DNA from: Lithospermum erythrorhizon
Taxonomy: Eukaryota > Streptophyta > Magnoliopsida > Boraginales > Boraginaceae
Reading direction: 5' to 3'
Length of the DNA: 64,000 bases
Assembly (NCBI GenBank): GCA_019722365.1
Contig: JADFUC010000707.1
Coordinates: 1-64,000 of the forward strand
Shown here: piece by piece, positions 25,560 to 38,321 of the stretch
Layout: each line of letters starts with the position of its first letter
How positions within the stretch are numbered: the stretch's first letter is position 1
The notes under the pieces: model-generated
What the model was told of the DNA's origin: nothing
Seen by the model: only the letters and a program-made list of their open reading frames with translations
Databases searched by the model: none
Translations under genes and position numbers: made by a program

Positions 25560-26420
25560 ACTTACGAGCAAGTGTCCCTCCAATATTAAAGGCAGCCTTA
25601 TTTTGCTCTTTAGGATGACTCACCTGAGAACACCAACACCAAGTCTCCAAGGTGGAACTGGCGGTTTTAACTCTCGTCGGTTATATGAACAGACACGGTA
25701 TGTTTCAGATTGAGATCTTGCATAACGCTCATCCCTTAATTCATCTGAAGTTAAGTACTCTCGCCACTAATCATTCTTCTCTTCATCAAACCCAACTGTC
25801 GGTATTGCGGGCAATCCTACTTCCGCCAGTAATAAACACACTCATGAATGAAATATCACAAATTTATACTAACTGCTATTACTTAACTTAGCGGCTCGGG
25901 TACAATATACTAAGCTAAAAGCGGCTTCCCCCGTAGTTTGGTTTTGGGGCGCTGGATTTGACCATAAGAATGTTTGTACTCGATCCACCTTTCCTCCATT
26001 TTCGCTTAATTTCAAATATATTTTCTTTATTTCCTCAAGATTGGGTATCTATTCATAACTTCCACTTGCCCATTCAACTGGTGATAGTATAATCGAGCGA
26101 CCCATGCTCTATCCCAAAATTCTCACAAAATCCACTAATTCCCTCAAACTGAAAATAATTGCCTAAACCAATATTTTCGAGACGCCAAAACCACGTGAAG
26201 TTCATTTTTTCATGCTAAGCTGCAACATTGCTATCCCTTAGTACTCTTAAGAGGAGTTGCTACTCATTTACTAAAGTAACGGTGGACGCTGGGAAATCAT
26301 GTATTTCCATCTTTTGACAAAGATCACATCTTTCTTACACGCCTACGCATCCTTAACAACGCTTGGCCAATAATAACCATCCATCAGGATTTTAATCGCC
26401 AAGTGACCTGGCCTAATATC
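25560..26420 (-). pseudogene. Integrase relic of the Tat-like element
   Basis: Minus-strand translation gives DGYYWPSVVKDA (about 26,346-26,385), the region of the integrase zinc-binding domain. Core traces follow: FCENFGI (near 26,120), then LNGQVEVMNR (near 26,060), matching the usual Asn-Gly-Gln-Ala-Glu segment. Next come VQTFLWSN and TGEAAFSLVYCT (25,900-25,985), equal to the TGETPFSLVYG segment of intact relatives. The C-terminal phrase VSHPKEQNKAAF is near 25,590-25,625. Frames change between these blocks. Confidence 0.8.
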
Positions 26421-27379
26421 GATTCAAGACCATCCTCGTATTCCATTACGACTTGTGCACATCTTCCGCCGACAATAAACGAAGCAAATGGTCCATCTCA
26501 AGACTTTCTCTATAATTTGCTCCCCGTATATTTTGATACTTAAATCTACGCTTAACCTTTCGACCTCATACATATCATCGAAAGCTGTCTTTTCTCGCCA
26601 AATATTGACTATAGGTTCTTCAATTCAGAGTGCATTTATCACACTGCTGGCCAATCGCTTCCTCGTAGAAGGCCGGTCACAAACTTCAACATATATACCC
26701 TCAGAAACTCGCTACAAAAGCGGTAATGAGCCTGATAACCGATCGACCTCCTCATTCAGACGGTAGACGTGTTCAAACATGATCCGCCTAAAGCCTGTGT
26801 TATTGCCACGCTTTCAGGTATTTCATCAAAGTTTCGCCTCACCCCCACAACATCAGTCAGCCTATCACAAGCTAATCTCCTTTAACCGTGATATTCACCA
26901 CATTCAAAGACTCGACTAACTTTAGACTAAGATCATCGCTCATATTCCTCTTTCTGTTTGCACTGGGAGTGAGAACCGCGAGAGCATACCCATGGGCTTT
27001 CTTCATGACCATTATTAAGATTCTCAGACCAACCTCTTTGTCGTTTTCAAGCGCCCTATCTACATACAATACACGCCCGTTTAATCAATTTATTTCACGG
27101 GACACGTCCTCAGATAACAAAGTGCGTGGGGCGCAGCCACACTAACGATGAACCGCTAGTGGTTTCAGCCTTCACACCTGGGCTTCGGTATGTAGATATC
27201 TCAAACTTCAAGTAACTCAACCATGCTAACCGCCTTTATTAATGGCCGGGATTCGACATCACTTTATTAAGGGTCGATCGTTACCTCGAATGGACTGGCC
27301 TGGCACCTTCAATTTCCTCGCCGAGATTATGGGTGCCTGTTTATTATGGTACTGGCTCCCTCACAAATCATGACTAACA

Positions 27380-28130
27380 TAGTATATCGTTTATATTCTT
27401 TTCGCCAAGAACACACTACTTCATCGCTACATCTCAGATACCAAATACAACTATCGCTTTTCTCCTTCTTCTCAGAGCGAGCAACCGCGCGAGCCTAAAT
27501 ATTTTTTTAGCTCTTCAAAGGCTTCATTACATTCCTCATCCCATTTGAATTTTTCTTTTGACATTCGTCTAAGGTTTTTTTAAAAGGGAAGATTCCTTTC
27601 CCTGACTTATATAAAGTGGTTAGGGGCAGCGAGACATCCAGTCAACTTTTGGATTTCCTTGTAACTGTTAGGCGGTTTCATCATCAATAACACCGTGATT
27701 TTGTCTAAAGCTAAAGCTTCGATATCTTTCTCGCTAAGATATACCTCAGAACTTTCTACACCACACCGAACTTAACACTTCTCGATTTTATCTTAATCTA
27801 TTATCTCTCGGTCTATTAAAGCGTTTCCTTACCTCCAAATGATCCACTCAGCCTTTTTAACTAGCATATCATCCACTATATCTCCATATTGCGCCAATTT
27901 GGGAAGCAAATATGGAATTTACCATCCGCTAGTAGGTAGCTCCCGCGTTCTTTAACCCAAAAGACATAACCTTCCAATAATATAACCCATATTCAAAGGA
28001 TGGAAGCTGATTTTTCCTCATCACGGGAAGATAATTTTAATCGCGATACCCACGGGAAGATCCATAAAATCAAAGACTTACGCCCTCGCGTTTCTTTGGG
28101 GACAAGCTTGCTCAAAGCAAGGAAGTTTCA
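27380..28130 (-). pseudogene. Reverse transcriptase and RNase H start of the Tat-like element
   Basis: KVMSFGLKNAGATY lies at about 27,934-27,976 and is followed, after a shift, by VDDMLVK at 27,856-27,877, the RT catalytic box with its first Tyr changed. The thumb region KEIQKLTGCLAAPN is at 27,624-27,661, and RNase H begins with KFKWDEECNEAFEEL at 27,508-27,554. Stops occur after NAGATY and after NHFI. The two catalytic Asp codons of the box are still present, but the protein could not be made. Confidence 0.85.
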
Positions 28131-28634
28131 TACACGTGTCATTTATCATAGGGCTTTTAACCAAGACTACATTGGATCCATACAGAATTTTAATTCACTG
28201 GATTTGAGTTTTTATATCGCATCTCTCCCTACGGCTAAGTTCTTTTCATCGCTGGGAAGTCATTTTTTCTCGCTTGGATTGGAGCTGGGGCAGGATCCAC
28301 ATATAATTTATATTATAGCATCAAGCAGTCCCAGAATATCCTGTCCCTACGTGTAAATATGTCCTGAAACTTTCTTATCACAGTATCAACCGCTTCTTAT
28401 GCTCTTCTCCTAACTTGGTACCAATCCGAAAAGTTTTCCCTTTTGTTTCCTTGTTTGAAGGGAATAATCATAATTTCCTCGTGTGGCATTCCCTTCTTCT
28501 CGCTCTCTTTTTCCTTTGGTGAATTATCTTCATCCTCACTTTTCACCGTATTTATTTCCATATGATTCTCCCTACTCGCATGACCGCCACCGGTCCTTCA
28601 TACTGGGGAACGGATGCCCTGAACATATCCTTCT

Positions 28635-28838
28635 TTATAACGCCACATATTTCCTATGCCCCCGGGAGTGTGTGTGGAACTTCATTTTGAGATGTGACAC
28701 TATGGCTCGCAAAGCGGTTAATATCAGTCGCCCGATAAACCCATTGTATGAAGGATCCACATGCCCAACCGCGAATCGTGGTCCAATGGTTGATATTTCA
28801 ACCCGCCTCCTACCGCTAAATCCAATGTTAAGACTCAT
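28635..28838 (-). pseudogene. Protease-to-RT linker of the Tat-like element
   Basis: A 67-codon open frame contains VDPSYNGFIGRLILTALRA followed by HLKMKF. This matches the Tat-branch segment after the protease, where intact relatives read YNAIIGRPTLNALRA and HLKMKFPT. The active-site part of the protease upstream was not readable. Confidence 0.7.
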
Positions 28839-29507
28839 ATATAATGGACGTGAATGGCCAGCCGGGGCTCGCTAAGAGCGTGATGGAGCTTGCCAGAAAG
28901 CTACGTGTTCGTAATTTGTCGGGGGCGTATTTAAGTATAAAATATCCGCTGGAAGCCTCGATCTACCAACATTCACTCAACTCGCGAATCGAGATAACGG
29001 TTTTATAACCACGTGTCATATCGCATTAATTTGATTCCTTTTAACACTTTATGAAAAAAGCTTATTGTCTCGTTACTTGGATTTGTCATCTGTTTGACCG
29101 AGTAGACTTCTCTGCGGGCGTAGTTCTTTCTGGAATTTATGGAATCGCCGCCTACGCTATTCAAATTGTCGATGCGTCCTCGTAATTTCGGGGCATTTCG
29201 GCCGCTCACGCTTAACTCTGGTGATTATCCGGGGCGAGGTCTTTGCATGTAGTCTTCTCCACAAATTCCTTCAAAGCACTTCGATTAGCTTTTCGATTTA
29301 TTCGAGACTCTCCGCATTCCTTTGTAAAGATGTCCATGCCACGACGATACCACAATATTCCGCCAGACCTTCTACCTGTGCGAGTCTCTATGCACACTAG
29401 CTTAGGTAGCAAATTTCGCTATCTATCTGAGCGTAGATCCCATGGACACTTTTTATACCTTTTCCGCTGCCTCATGCTACAGAATTCAACCAAATCCTTA
29501 GCATAGG

Positions 29508-29702
29508 TCAAGGCTTGGCTTTTTTAGAACTCACCCCTATCCCTTTGAATCTTTCCCAAACTGGGGTGGCCTTCTCAAGCGATTTTGACCTTCCCCTCTT
29601 GCGGATTATATCTCGAAGGTCCTTAGTTTGACCCTTTTTACCCTTTAATTCTTCCAACTCAACATATAGTCTTATTTTCATTATTAGCTCATCTTTAGAC
29701 AT
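29508..29702 (-). pseudogene. gag C-terminal trace of the Tat-like element
   Basis: The 64-codon frame begins MSKDELIMKIRLYVELEE and continues with a Lys/Arg-rich stretch and RGRSKS, then WERFKGIGVSS. Tat-type Gag proteins have a comparable arrangement: an amphipathic Glu-rich helix, a basic region, then a 'F..FTPLN' segment. The likeness is moderate; position upstream of the protease trace on the same strand supports it. Confidence 0.5.
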
Positions 29703-29710
29703 CGGGGGTT

Positions 29711-32700
29711 CTAAAACCAGGGCTTTTCAGCTTTCCATAAGTTAATCCGCGGTAAAAAGCCATATACGCTGACTTTCGTTTATCGACCTCACCGCATGGG
29801 TTAAACGATGTCATCAGACGCTTTTACGATAACTTTTAAGGAATTCATTAGGCCTCGTTATATATCCATAGCACGCTTCATCTGCTCGCCAGACGTTGAT
29901 CCCACCGAAAGCAATAAAAGCATCCTGCTGTTTCATATAATACTGATTGAGCGGGAGTGGTCATATACTGGTCCATACTGATCTGTTGGGATCAGTTGAA
30001 AATGTCTTTGCATATATGTCCGATCATTTAGATGATTACTTTTTGCCAAAAACCTCAGAATGATTAACGGGATCCTCGCTCCATTAAACTGGGCGAATTG
30101 AGCAGTAAAACCCCAGCAAAGTTAGACCTATCCAACCCGATCCGTGAACATTTTCGTTTATACTTTCATATGATATATTCAAGTAAGCGAAAATTTCATC
30201 ATTTCTTTAATATCACCAACTCTTTAAGCTTTTGTGCGGTCAACCTGCAGCTCGCAGGTACTCGTAGATATCATGGGAAAGACGATCTCATGCTAACTAA
30301 GGTTTTCCAGATTCTACATTTTCTAAGCTTCATGCCCTCACGTGTAATGGACGTACTATCCTTTCCGCCACGACGTAGGTTTACTGACCACCGCTGTATT
30401 TTCGCCGATATCTGCTGGATATGTGGGTCGTGACTTCATTTTGGGAGGTTATTTTGTTGTGGATTGTTTGAATCATTTGGTTGCTTACATTACGCCTTAC
30501 ATATTTCCAGATTAACCGTATTTTATTTTTTCAATCCAAGACGGCCAATTTGATAATTGCTTTTCAAAATGACACAGAAATCAACACGACTGGTATCACA
30601 AGACTCTTTTATATGACAAATTCTATTATCTTTGGCGCGATATACCTGCTTGGAATGAAACAGACAACGCTTCTCGCCTCTATTGAGAAGGGCGCAAGTG
30701 TATTGCCGTTCACTATATCCTCGCGAGTCGCTCGATCCACCACTGCATTCAGTAAAAGCAATTTAATTACTTAGAGCTTATCGCGATCACAGTATTATAA
30801 AGTATTATTGAATGCGGGAGTATTTGTTTCTTCTAGTAAGATAGCAACATAGCATTATTGAATGCTAGTTTCCCTCTATATTTTGTTGCTGGTTGTACTA
30901 TGGAAGATCCTAACATTATTGAATTTCACCTACTTTGCATAGCTTGAAGAATCATCCTGCACCTCACAAGCCATAACTCGTAAGTGTCGGTAATCTTGTT
31001 TCTCTGGACAATAGCCTATCATTAGTTAGGGGTAGTATTAATATTTTGGTCTAATCTTCAAGATTCGTTAGCATTATTTGTTCATATCATACCCCACTAC
31101 TTTTGTTTGTTTATTATACCTCAAACTCGAATGCCACCCTATTAATTTTTCGATTTGTTAGCGTGTTGATTTTTGTATCTATTACGCAATATATTTTGAT
31201 TTCTATTACACACCTGTGGAAATCAAGATTATTCACATGTAGTTATGAGTATGGATGTAACGACGAACGGTACGATGTGTAACTTTATAAGGCATGTGTC
31301 ATGGAATGGAAACGGTAACAACTAATAAGACACATAATTTATAAGACGGGGCCTAAGCCTGATTTCAACCAAAATTGTAACGAAATCAATTTCACAATTT
31401 TCTAAAAGACCGAATCTAAATCGATTCTAAGCTTCGATCTGTCCATCCCATCTGCCATATGGCTTGAAGCCTATCGTTTTCTAAATTTCAAAAAATTAAG
31501 CTTAATTTATGTAAGTTCAATGAAATAAAAATTAATTCTGCAATCTAAATATACATTCATTATATAGTACCACTCTTTTTACATATCTATGCATTCCTAT
31601 ATTATTTGTTTTAGAAATATTTATATATCTTTTGTTACATTTACCAATAATGAATAAATCTAAATTATCCTCCTTAAAAATGCTTTATATAAATACCGCA
31701 AGCATTCAAAAAATATAACAAAAACTTAATTTTCATAAAATATCCACCCCTAATTTGATTAGTTTCGAATTTTGTACACACCCCTACTTGGTTATTTCCC
31801 TAATTTCATTTTCCTTCCATTTCGTAGTACTAACTTTTGAAGTACTTGTTGTTTATGCGAAATTATGGCTTTGTTTAGTTGGAAATAATGCTTTAAAGAA
31901 AATTTTTTGTAAGAAAAAATTAACTTTTCCTATTTCTATATTTTGCATAATTAGTAAAACTCGCTTGTTGTGCTTTATTTTTCTTCTTCTTTTCTAATTT
32001 TCCAATAAGGCAACTATGTTCTCCTTTACACAAATTATTACCATATACATTTAACGAGGATCGAGAAAAATAAAGAGAAGTTCTCAAAACATACGTGGTT
32101 CTCCACTCAGTCGATTACATTCTCTGTAAAACACGTGTGAACCGGTTTTCTAGTTTTCATAACAAGGCTAGAATTTTCAAAAATTGAAGTTTGCACTAAA
32201 CACACCCTATGTGTATTTGACTATATGATGTACTTATGTTCAACGATACAATTAAGTTGCCTGCCTTGTGACTATTTGGTACTCAATCGTAAAACCGACT
32301 CGGTTATCTCTGCCTCGATACTATCGTAGCCTGATTCAAAGAAAAATATATTATTTGGATACTCGAAACCATCGAGACGACTGACAAAGACATACATCCG
32401 ATAATCTCATTAAAAACCTACTAGCTTTATCGTTTTTTACATTTTTATACAAATTGAACGGTAAACCATTACTGATATCCGAGCGACTCGAGTAACAATA
32501 ATTTCTCCTACCGAAAACAATCAGATTCGATAAAATGTCTACCATACTGTTTACTCCTCAGATACTTAACCTAATTCGATAACAATACTTAAATAAGAAA
32601 ATATTATCCATCCACTCAGAAGTCTCAGACTGCACTTCAACCTAAGAAAAACAAAAAATCATGCCACAAGTAGATTCGCGGAGGCCAAGACCATACTAAA

Positions 32701-34030
32701 TTTCAAACATACATATATTCTCTTTCGCATGACCACCCCGGAAATCACAAAGGACATTATGTCAAGGTTTTCCTATCGCTTCTTCAACTTGTAAACAATA
32801 ATGTAAGAAACGAACTTTCAATCTTTGTAATGAACCGACCATACTATATAGTGTTTGGTAAGACATTCAAATCTATATCTCAACCTCAAGATTTCATAAT
32901 CGCCCTATCGCTTGTATGTTTCCGTAGATATTTTTGCGCGCTGACAAGTAAGCGGAATACGACCGAATTATCAATCGCTGACGATCAAGATCAACAAATA
33001 GCTTCTTTTACTCAAAATTGCCTACATTATTTAAAGTGTCCTATTGGATCTGATCATTGGTCCACTTCACAATGGTGTGCCCATTTCATTTATTCTAGAC
33101 TCATGACCCAACTCTAATCAGCTTCGGCAGAACTCACATATTTACCCAATCGTTATGCCAAGATGATTTTTCTTGTAATTACATAGGTTCTCAAGTTTAT
33201 AGACTGAGCTTACACACCCAAAAAATGTGTGTATCGAGGTACATTTGAAATGTAATGATCCATCATACATTATTTAGTCTCTGTGAAATTTATGTACGGT
33301 AATCACCCTATTGATTTAACGTGTTTATCATTTATTGCATCACTAATATTTATGCTTATCAGAAAAAAATGACAATTATAGTGAAATATAGTTCCAATGA
33401 GCAATGACGGAATAAAAATTATGGATTAATATATAAAGTAAATGAGGGAAAAATAAAATACAACCAGTATAGTTTCAACATACTTTAAAAAAATTGAAAA
33501 TACTTTAATTTAGTTTGTATCAGTTCTCATACACTGATTTGGTTCTACCACTGTTAAGAGATTCTATTTATCATGGGAGATGACATATACATCATATGAA
33601 ACTCAGAGCTATTGTTTCATGGATTGAAATTTCAAGTATCACCAAGTTAGAAGTGAGTAACATTTAGCAAGACACTAATATATATTTCATGAATGACACC
33701 TAACTAAATACCAAGACATACTCCAAGAATGACACTTAACTAGACACCAAGATAATTGGTATACTCAATAAATGGCACCTAGCAAAGACACTTCAGATAT
33801 ATCCCAAGAGCTTATTACTTAGCTTAGCAACCATAGCTACTTAACGACTTATTATATATATGCGAAGTTTTTTATATCATTTTATATCTAACCACTCCAG
33901 CATTTTAACAATCGCATGAAAAAATAATATATTTCTAAATTCCTTTTATCAAAAGCAATAGTTCTTTGAAATTTATTTTATGGCAATTTATTTACAAGTA
34001 GTTCTCTATATACATAAAATCCGAGCCTTT
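29711..34030. other. AT-rich DNA without a supported gene
   Basis: The first part may hold more gag DNA of the Tat-like element, but no motif is readable. 'tattgaatgc'-like phrases recur at 30,807, 30,857 and 30,917. Frames such as 32,830-33,117 (95 codons, plus) lack recognisable motifs. A degenerate minisatellite lies at 33,668-33,806. Confidence 0.4.
33668..33806. repeat. Degenerate minisatellite, unit about 40 bp
   Basis: Three imperfect units share 'gaatgacac(c/t)taacta' and 'aagacac' or 'caccaaga' phrases, beginning near 33,689, 33,728 and 33,771. The third copy is the most diverged ('aaatggcacctagcaa'). Confidence 0.5.
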
Positions 34031-35218
34031 ATATCAGCCACAGAGCTGACGTTGTTTAATTGGCCGGGCTATTTTGAAGTTTAAGAACCGCGACAAAGTC
34101 ATACTAGATATTACAACAGCCGTGATTGACAAATGCATTGCCACGACAACTGGTCGGGCCAACAAACCAACATTAGTAGATACCTGAGAATTTGCTATGA
34201 TCTGCAGTAAATCCACGACCATCCGAATTCACTAACACGGAAGAACTCAGCTCTTTCACAATGAAGAGAATGGGCGGTGACGCTAGCCAGCGACGAAATG
34301 GACACGACGCTGGAGATTCGGAGATCGAGAACAAAGGAAAGAGAAAAACCAAGATAGTTTCCAATCGTGGAGCTTGTCTTAAATGCGTAATCTAATAAAC
34401 CGCAGTGAGAAAAAGATTACAAAGCCATTTAATGTTACACCATGCAAAAGCGGACATTACTAAAGTGAATTGCTGTCCAGAAGCTGGCCGTCATACATCC
34501 TTCAATAACGAACTCTACGGAAAGGGATTGGGATTTCGGTGACATCCTTCGCGGGTTAAGTGATGTTCAAAGCGAAAAGTTTCGAGAAATAATACGCACT
34601 TTCAACGAGATATACAGTATTCGCTATCTAAGAATGACGGGATTGGATGATTCATGATGTCTACTATACGAATTGCAGACGACATGGGTGGATATAAAGA
34701 TTTACATCACAGATACACCAATAATGAAAAGAACAAAATTTAAAGGTTAACGCGCGCCGCCTAAACAAACCTACGCAGACAAAGCATCGAAGCTATCGTG
34801 ATATCCGTGAATCGCGAAGAAAATGTGCAACCAGCCGCACCGTATTCATCTCGCGAGAGGTACAGACGTAATCGAGGGATCAAGTCCCTTTATACACGAA
34901 GAATGACAAAGATACCTGACGACGCGAAGCTTCTCGCCTCCAGTTTCGCAAGCCTCGAGAATGCATATCCGCGAAGTTTTGCTATATGAAGGCAAATCGG
35001 CCGCAATGGCGGTCGATACACACCGGTAGTTTCATCCGAAAGAGACTAAATTCAAAATACCTAAGATTTATGTCAATGCAAAGGTCAGAAAGTCAACGAT
35101 CTTTGAAGAAGCTTCAAAGAATTATGAATGGGCAAGATCAGTGAGGAAAGAATTTTGATACCGTACTAAAATTAAAGATTTAATAATATTTTAACGAGAA
35201 AGTTCATATTGAGGGGAG
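34030..35218 (+). pseudogene. Internal remnant of a Copia-type element
   Basis: This block is richer in GC than both flanks and ends directly at a polypurine tract and LTR. Near 35,100-35,150 the plus strand reads TIFEEASKNYEWARSVRKEF, which resembles the segment just before Copia RT (...EA.K...W..AM..E..). RT and RNase H, expected downstream, are absent: only about 60 bases separate this phrase from the polypurine tract. A Cys-x2-Cys stretch near 34,373 could be a zinc-knuckle trace, but that is weak. Confidence 0.4.
35211..35218 (+). other. Polypurine tract before the Copia-type LTR
   Basis: GAGGGGAG immediately precedes TGTTG at 35,219, the usual placement of the plus-strand primer tract of an LTR retrotransposon on the plus strand. 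Confidence 0.65.
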
Positions 35219-35779
35219 TGTTGAAAGTCATTATCACCATTTTCTATTTTGTTTTATTAGGCAAAACAAAAAAACAAAAACAAAAAAAGGGCAGCAACAA
35301 GCAAAGTTGCACCGTTTGCTATTTTGTCCTTGTTAGGCAAAGCAGCAGCAAGCCTCTACTATAAATAGAGATAGTAATCTGCAGAACAATCATCCAAGCT
35401 CCAGAGAAGAGAGCTCGATCAGTATCAAGCAGAAGAGCTTTGATCAAAGGATCAAGTAGAGAGCTTGAGTCGAATGAAATATCAAGTAGAAAGGTCTTGA
35501 TTAATCGAGTGGAAGCCACAGAGAGCTTCGGTCAAAGAGAAAGCAAAGTTTTGATAGTGCTTTGTAATTATAATCTAAGAGATATTAAAAGTAAGATTTG
35601 AGTATCAAGAAAAATAAAAGAAAGACTATTAATCTGTCAGTTATATCAAGTGATCATTATAAATATTTATCACATAGTTTAAATATATTTGAAAGATATT
35701 ATTTGGCCAACGTTATAAAGTTAAAGTTTATAGTTATTATTATTTTTATAAATCAATTGTTTAACCAACAATTTCAACA
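35219..35779 (+). repeat. Copia-type 3' LTR, 561 bp
   Basis: The unit begins TGTTGAAA and ends TTTCAACA, an 8-bp perfect terminal inverted repeat, the hallmark of an intact LTR. A TATA box TATAAATA is at 35,360-35,367, placing the U3/R border about 170 bases in. It lies right after a polypurine tract, so it is the 3' LTR. I saw no second copy within the window, so the 5' part of the element has been lost. Confidence 0.75.
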
Positions 35780-37245
35780 ATATATTTATACAATATATCT
35801 TTATTATTTTCAAATTGATGTCTAAATTAAATATATTATGCCGACTTTTACTTTATTAAACGTTGAGATTGATGCAAGAGCTACCATCGGGCAATAATTT
35901 GTGTGAACTGATGCAAATAAAACATGGCTAAAATTCAAACAATACGTGCTAGCTACTATCGTTGGTAGTTTTATGATAAAACGTGAAAGGCACAAAAATA
36001 CATACTCTGATTTATCAGTCACAAAATCATAATTTTTAAAATTACTTGATATCATACTACTTGTAAGAAAAAATATTAAAATTTATAAGAGACGAATAAT
36101 ATAATTTTTAAAAGAATAATTATAATTTTTTTTAAATACATAATAAAAATTAAATTTCAAAAATTAAAATGAGGATTTTGACTACCCTACGCCCCTAATT
36201 CCTCCATCGTTTCTATCAAAAAATTACGAAATTAAAAAATTAAAAAATTTATTTATCTATTGTGTAATATTTCAAACAAATAAAGTATTGAAATGTGAGA
36301 TGTTGTCAACATATGAACTATTATTGCCATAATAATTTGATTCAGAAAGCTTTATATACGTTAGTTAAAACAAATTATTTTATTTTTTAACAGTTTAAAA
36401 TTAAATTTGATTAAAAAAATTGGTAGATATATATTTCATAGAAGTCTCTTTCGTTGCCCACGGATCTTTAATGCATTTTTCCATCGGGCTAATTGGGGTT
36501 CCCTTTTAGCTCACATTCATTGGCCGTTTCTATTTCCCATCTTTTTCATTGTTAACTCTAGTTTTCTCTTTTGTCAATTTTAGTCAATTACTTAAGTAAT
36601 TTTTGTTCTCCTTTTTCGAATAAGTAAATGAAAACGACGGTTACTTGAATATGATTTTATCCAATGTTCCTCCTATATTAATATGTGACTAAATAGTTAG
36701 AGATATCTAATCATTATTTATGTTCTACTATATATAGTCTGATCTTGTATATATGCATATTCTATTTTATGATTTAAGACTATACAATGAACTGATTGAT
36801 TCGCTTCTAACTGATTTTTATATTTACTCACATTCATTATATATCAAATTTTTAATTGACTTCATAATCCAATAGATTGTAACACACACCTAATGTTTAA
36901 AGGTGAGACGTAAACAATTGGTTCGATCAATAAGCATCATCAGGAGGCCAGCTGATGATAACATATAAATAAATTTTTACTTCTTCTATTTACATTATTC
37001 GAGTGAGAAAGACTCTTGAAGAAGTAATAACTTAATTACTATCTTGTCATGTCTTCCCATTTTCATGAGGATGCTAAAACACAATTAACGAGCTTTCCAT
37101 TTCTATATCCATCATTACTGTTTTGAATTTGGAAAATTGTCTTCAAGTCAATTCCCTTGTATTGACGCAATTTTAAACATCTACACAATGAGTAAACTTA
37201 CCATTATATCAAATGGGGGAATACCAAAAAATTTATTGTGAAGTA
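35780..37245. other. AT-rich intergenic DNA
   Basis: Very AT-rich sequence with short frames only (for example 35,822-36,055 minus), none with family motifs. No repeat or element boundary was recognised. Confidence 0.5.
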
Positions 37246-37660
37246 AAACTCGTTCATTAAGTGAAACATTTTCTGTTGATTTTTCCCACTTTTCCCTTAA
37301 TTGCATTAATAAATTGCCAAATTTCTCAAAGAAAACAAAAAGGGCATTAATTTTCTCACTCATTTAAGATAATTAATCCACTAACCCATTTCTTTGTGAA
37401 CCATCTTTAGTTACTTCTATTTTTTTCCCTTGATAGCATTTGTAAATTTGCCAAAATTCTCAAAGCAAAAATAAAAACAGGCAATAATTATCCAATTCAT
37501 TTATGATAATTGGTCCACTAATGGCTAACCTCATCCATTCAGTGAACCATCTTCTATTATTTTTTTCCAAAAGTTTGCCAAATTTCTCAAATCAAAGAAA
37601 AAGGGCAATAATTATCTCACTTATTAAGATAATTGGTCCAGTACCCAAGACCATTGTTAA
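37245..37660. repeat. Tandem repeat, three copies of about 130 bp
   Basis: The phrase 'gccaa(a)atttctcaaa' recurs at 37,316, 37,450 and 37,577 (spacing 134 and 127). Each is followed by 'gggca(t/a)taatt' or similar and 'ttaagataatt(a/g)(a/g)tcca'. The copies are diverged at many positions. The array lies about 1 kb upstream of the transcribed region of the O-fucosyltransferase gene. Confidence 0.8.
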
Positions 37661-38090
37661 CAAATCACTCTCACGCACTCAATTGTTGTACATTTACGCA
37701 AAACCACACCACTTTACATTCTCACAAAAAAGATTCTCCCTCTCCTCTCACTTGCCTCATCTCTGATTAAGCTATAACTCGACATTCGATCCCGAAAACC
37801 CTATCCCATTACCCGTTCGAGCGATTATCGAGTCGTACTCGAGTGAAACATATTGTTCGATATTCAAAACAATCAGTAATGACCCCATTCGATAAAGTAG
37901 ATGCACCCAATACTCATTAAAACTGACTTGGTAAGTAGCATTTTACATATTTGTATGTTCAAATTGATTGGTAACTCATTAACGACTCGATATTAGGCCA
38001 AAAAGCTCGACTTGATCCCCGCTCTACTGATATCTAGGTCGACTCAGATAAAAGATTGGTCAATACCACAAACAACCGGTTAATTAACAG

Positions 38091-38250
38091 ACTCAATAAA
38101 GTGTACATTTAATAGGGCGATCTAATAACCTCTTAAACCCGACTCCATAGCAATATAATCTCTCCGTATCAAAACCAGACTCAATAAAGTGTACATCAAA
38201 TTGGCCGATCCAATACTCGTTAATTAACAAACTCAATAAAGTGTAGATCC
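38091..38250. repeat. Short interspersed repeat 'actcaataaagtgta' (three copies)
   Basis: The 15-base phrase occurs at 38,091, 38,179 and 38,231, each followed by 'cat' or 'gat'. Spacing (88 and 52) is irregular. A related 'attcgataaagtagatgc' lies near 37,887. It sits in the distal promoter of the downstream gene. Confidence 0.6.
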
Positions 38251-38321
38251 AATACTCTGTAGACTATTCGATTAACTCAAAAAACACTATTGAGTATTGA
38301 ATGCTTCGTATCAAAATCATA

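Larger units (their letters stand above)
25540..29710 (-). mobile_element. Minus-strand Ty3/gypsy Tat-like retrotransposon coding relic
   Basis: Reading the minus strand from high to low coordinates gives gag end, protease-RT linker, RT, RNase H, integrase, the Ty3/gypsy order. Phrases such as KVMSFGLKNAGATY, KFKWDEECNEAFEEL and HLKMKF are typical of the Tat branch (Tat/Retand/Ogre). Every frame has stops or shifts. LTRs belonging to this copy were not identified: a 3' LTR would lie below 25,540, where the plus-oriented third element ends, and no 5' LTR was recognised up to 34 kb. Confidence 0.8.

Noticed and set aside
28483..28875. 130-codon plus-strand open frame
   Set aside because: It overlaps, on the opposite strand, the Tat-like protease-RT linker at 28,635-28,838, which has clear family phrases; the plus frame is its shadow.
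32830..33117. 95-codon plus-strand open frame
   Set aside because: The translation has no family motif and lies in old intergenic DNA; no start context or neighbouring exon supports it.
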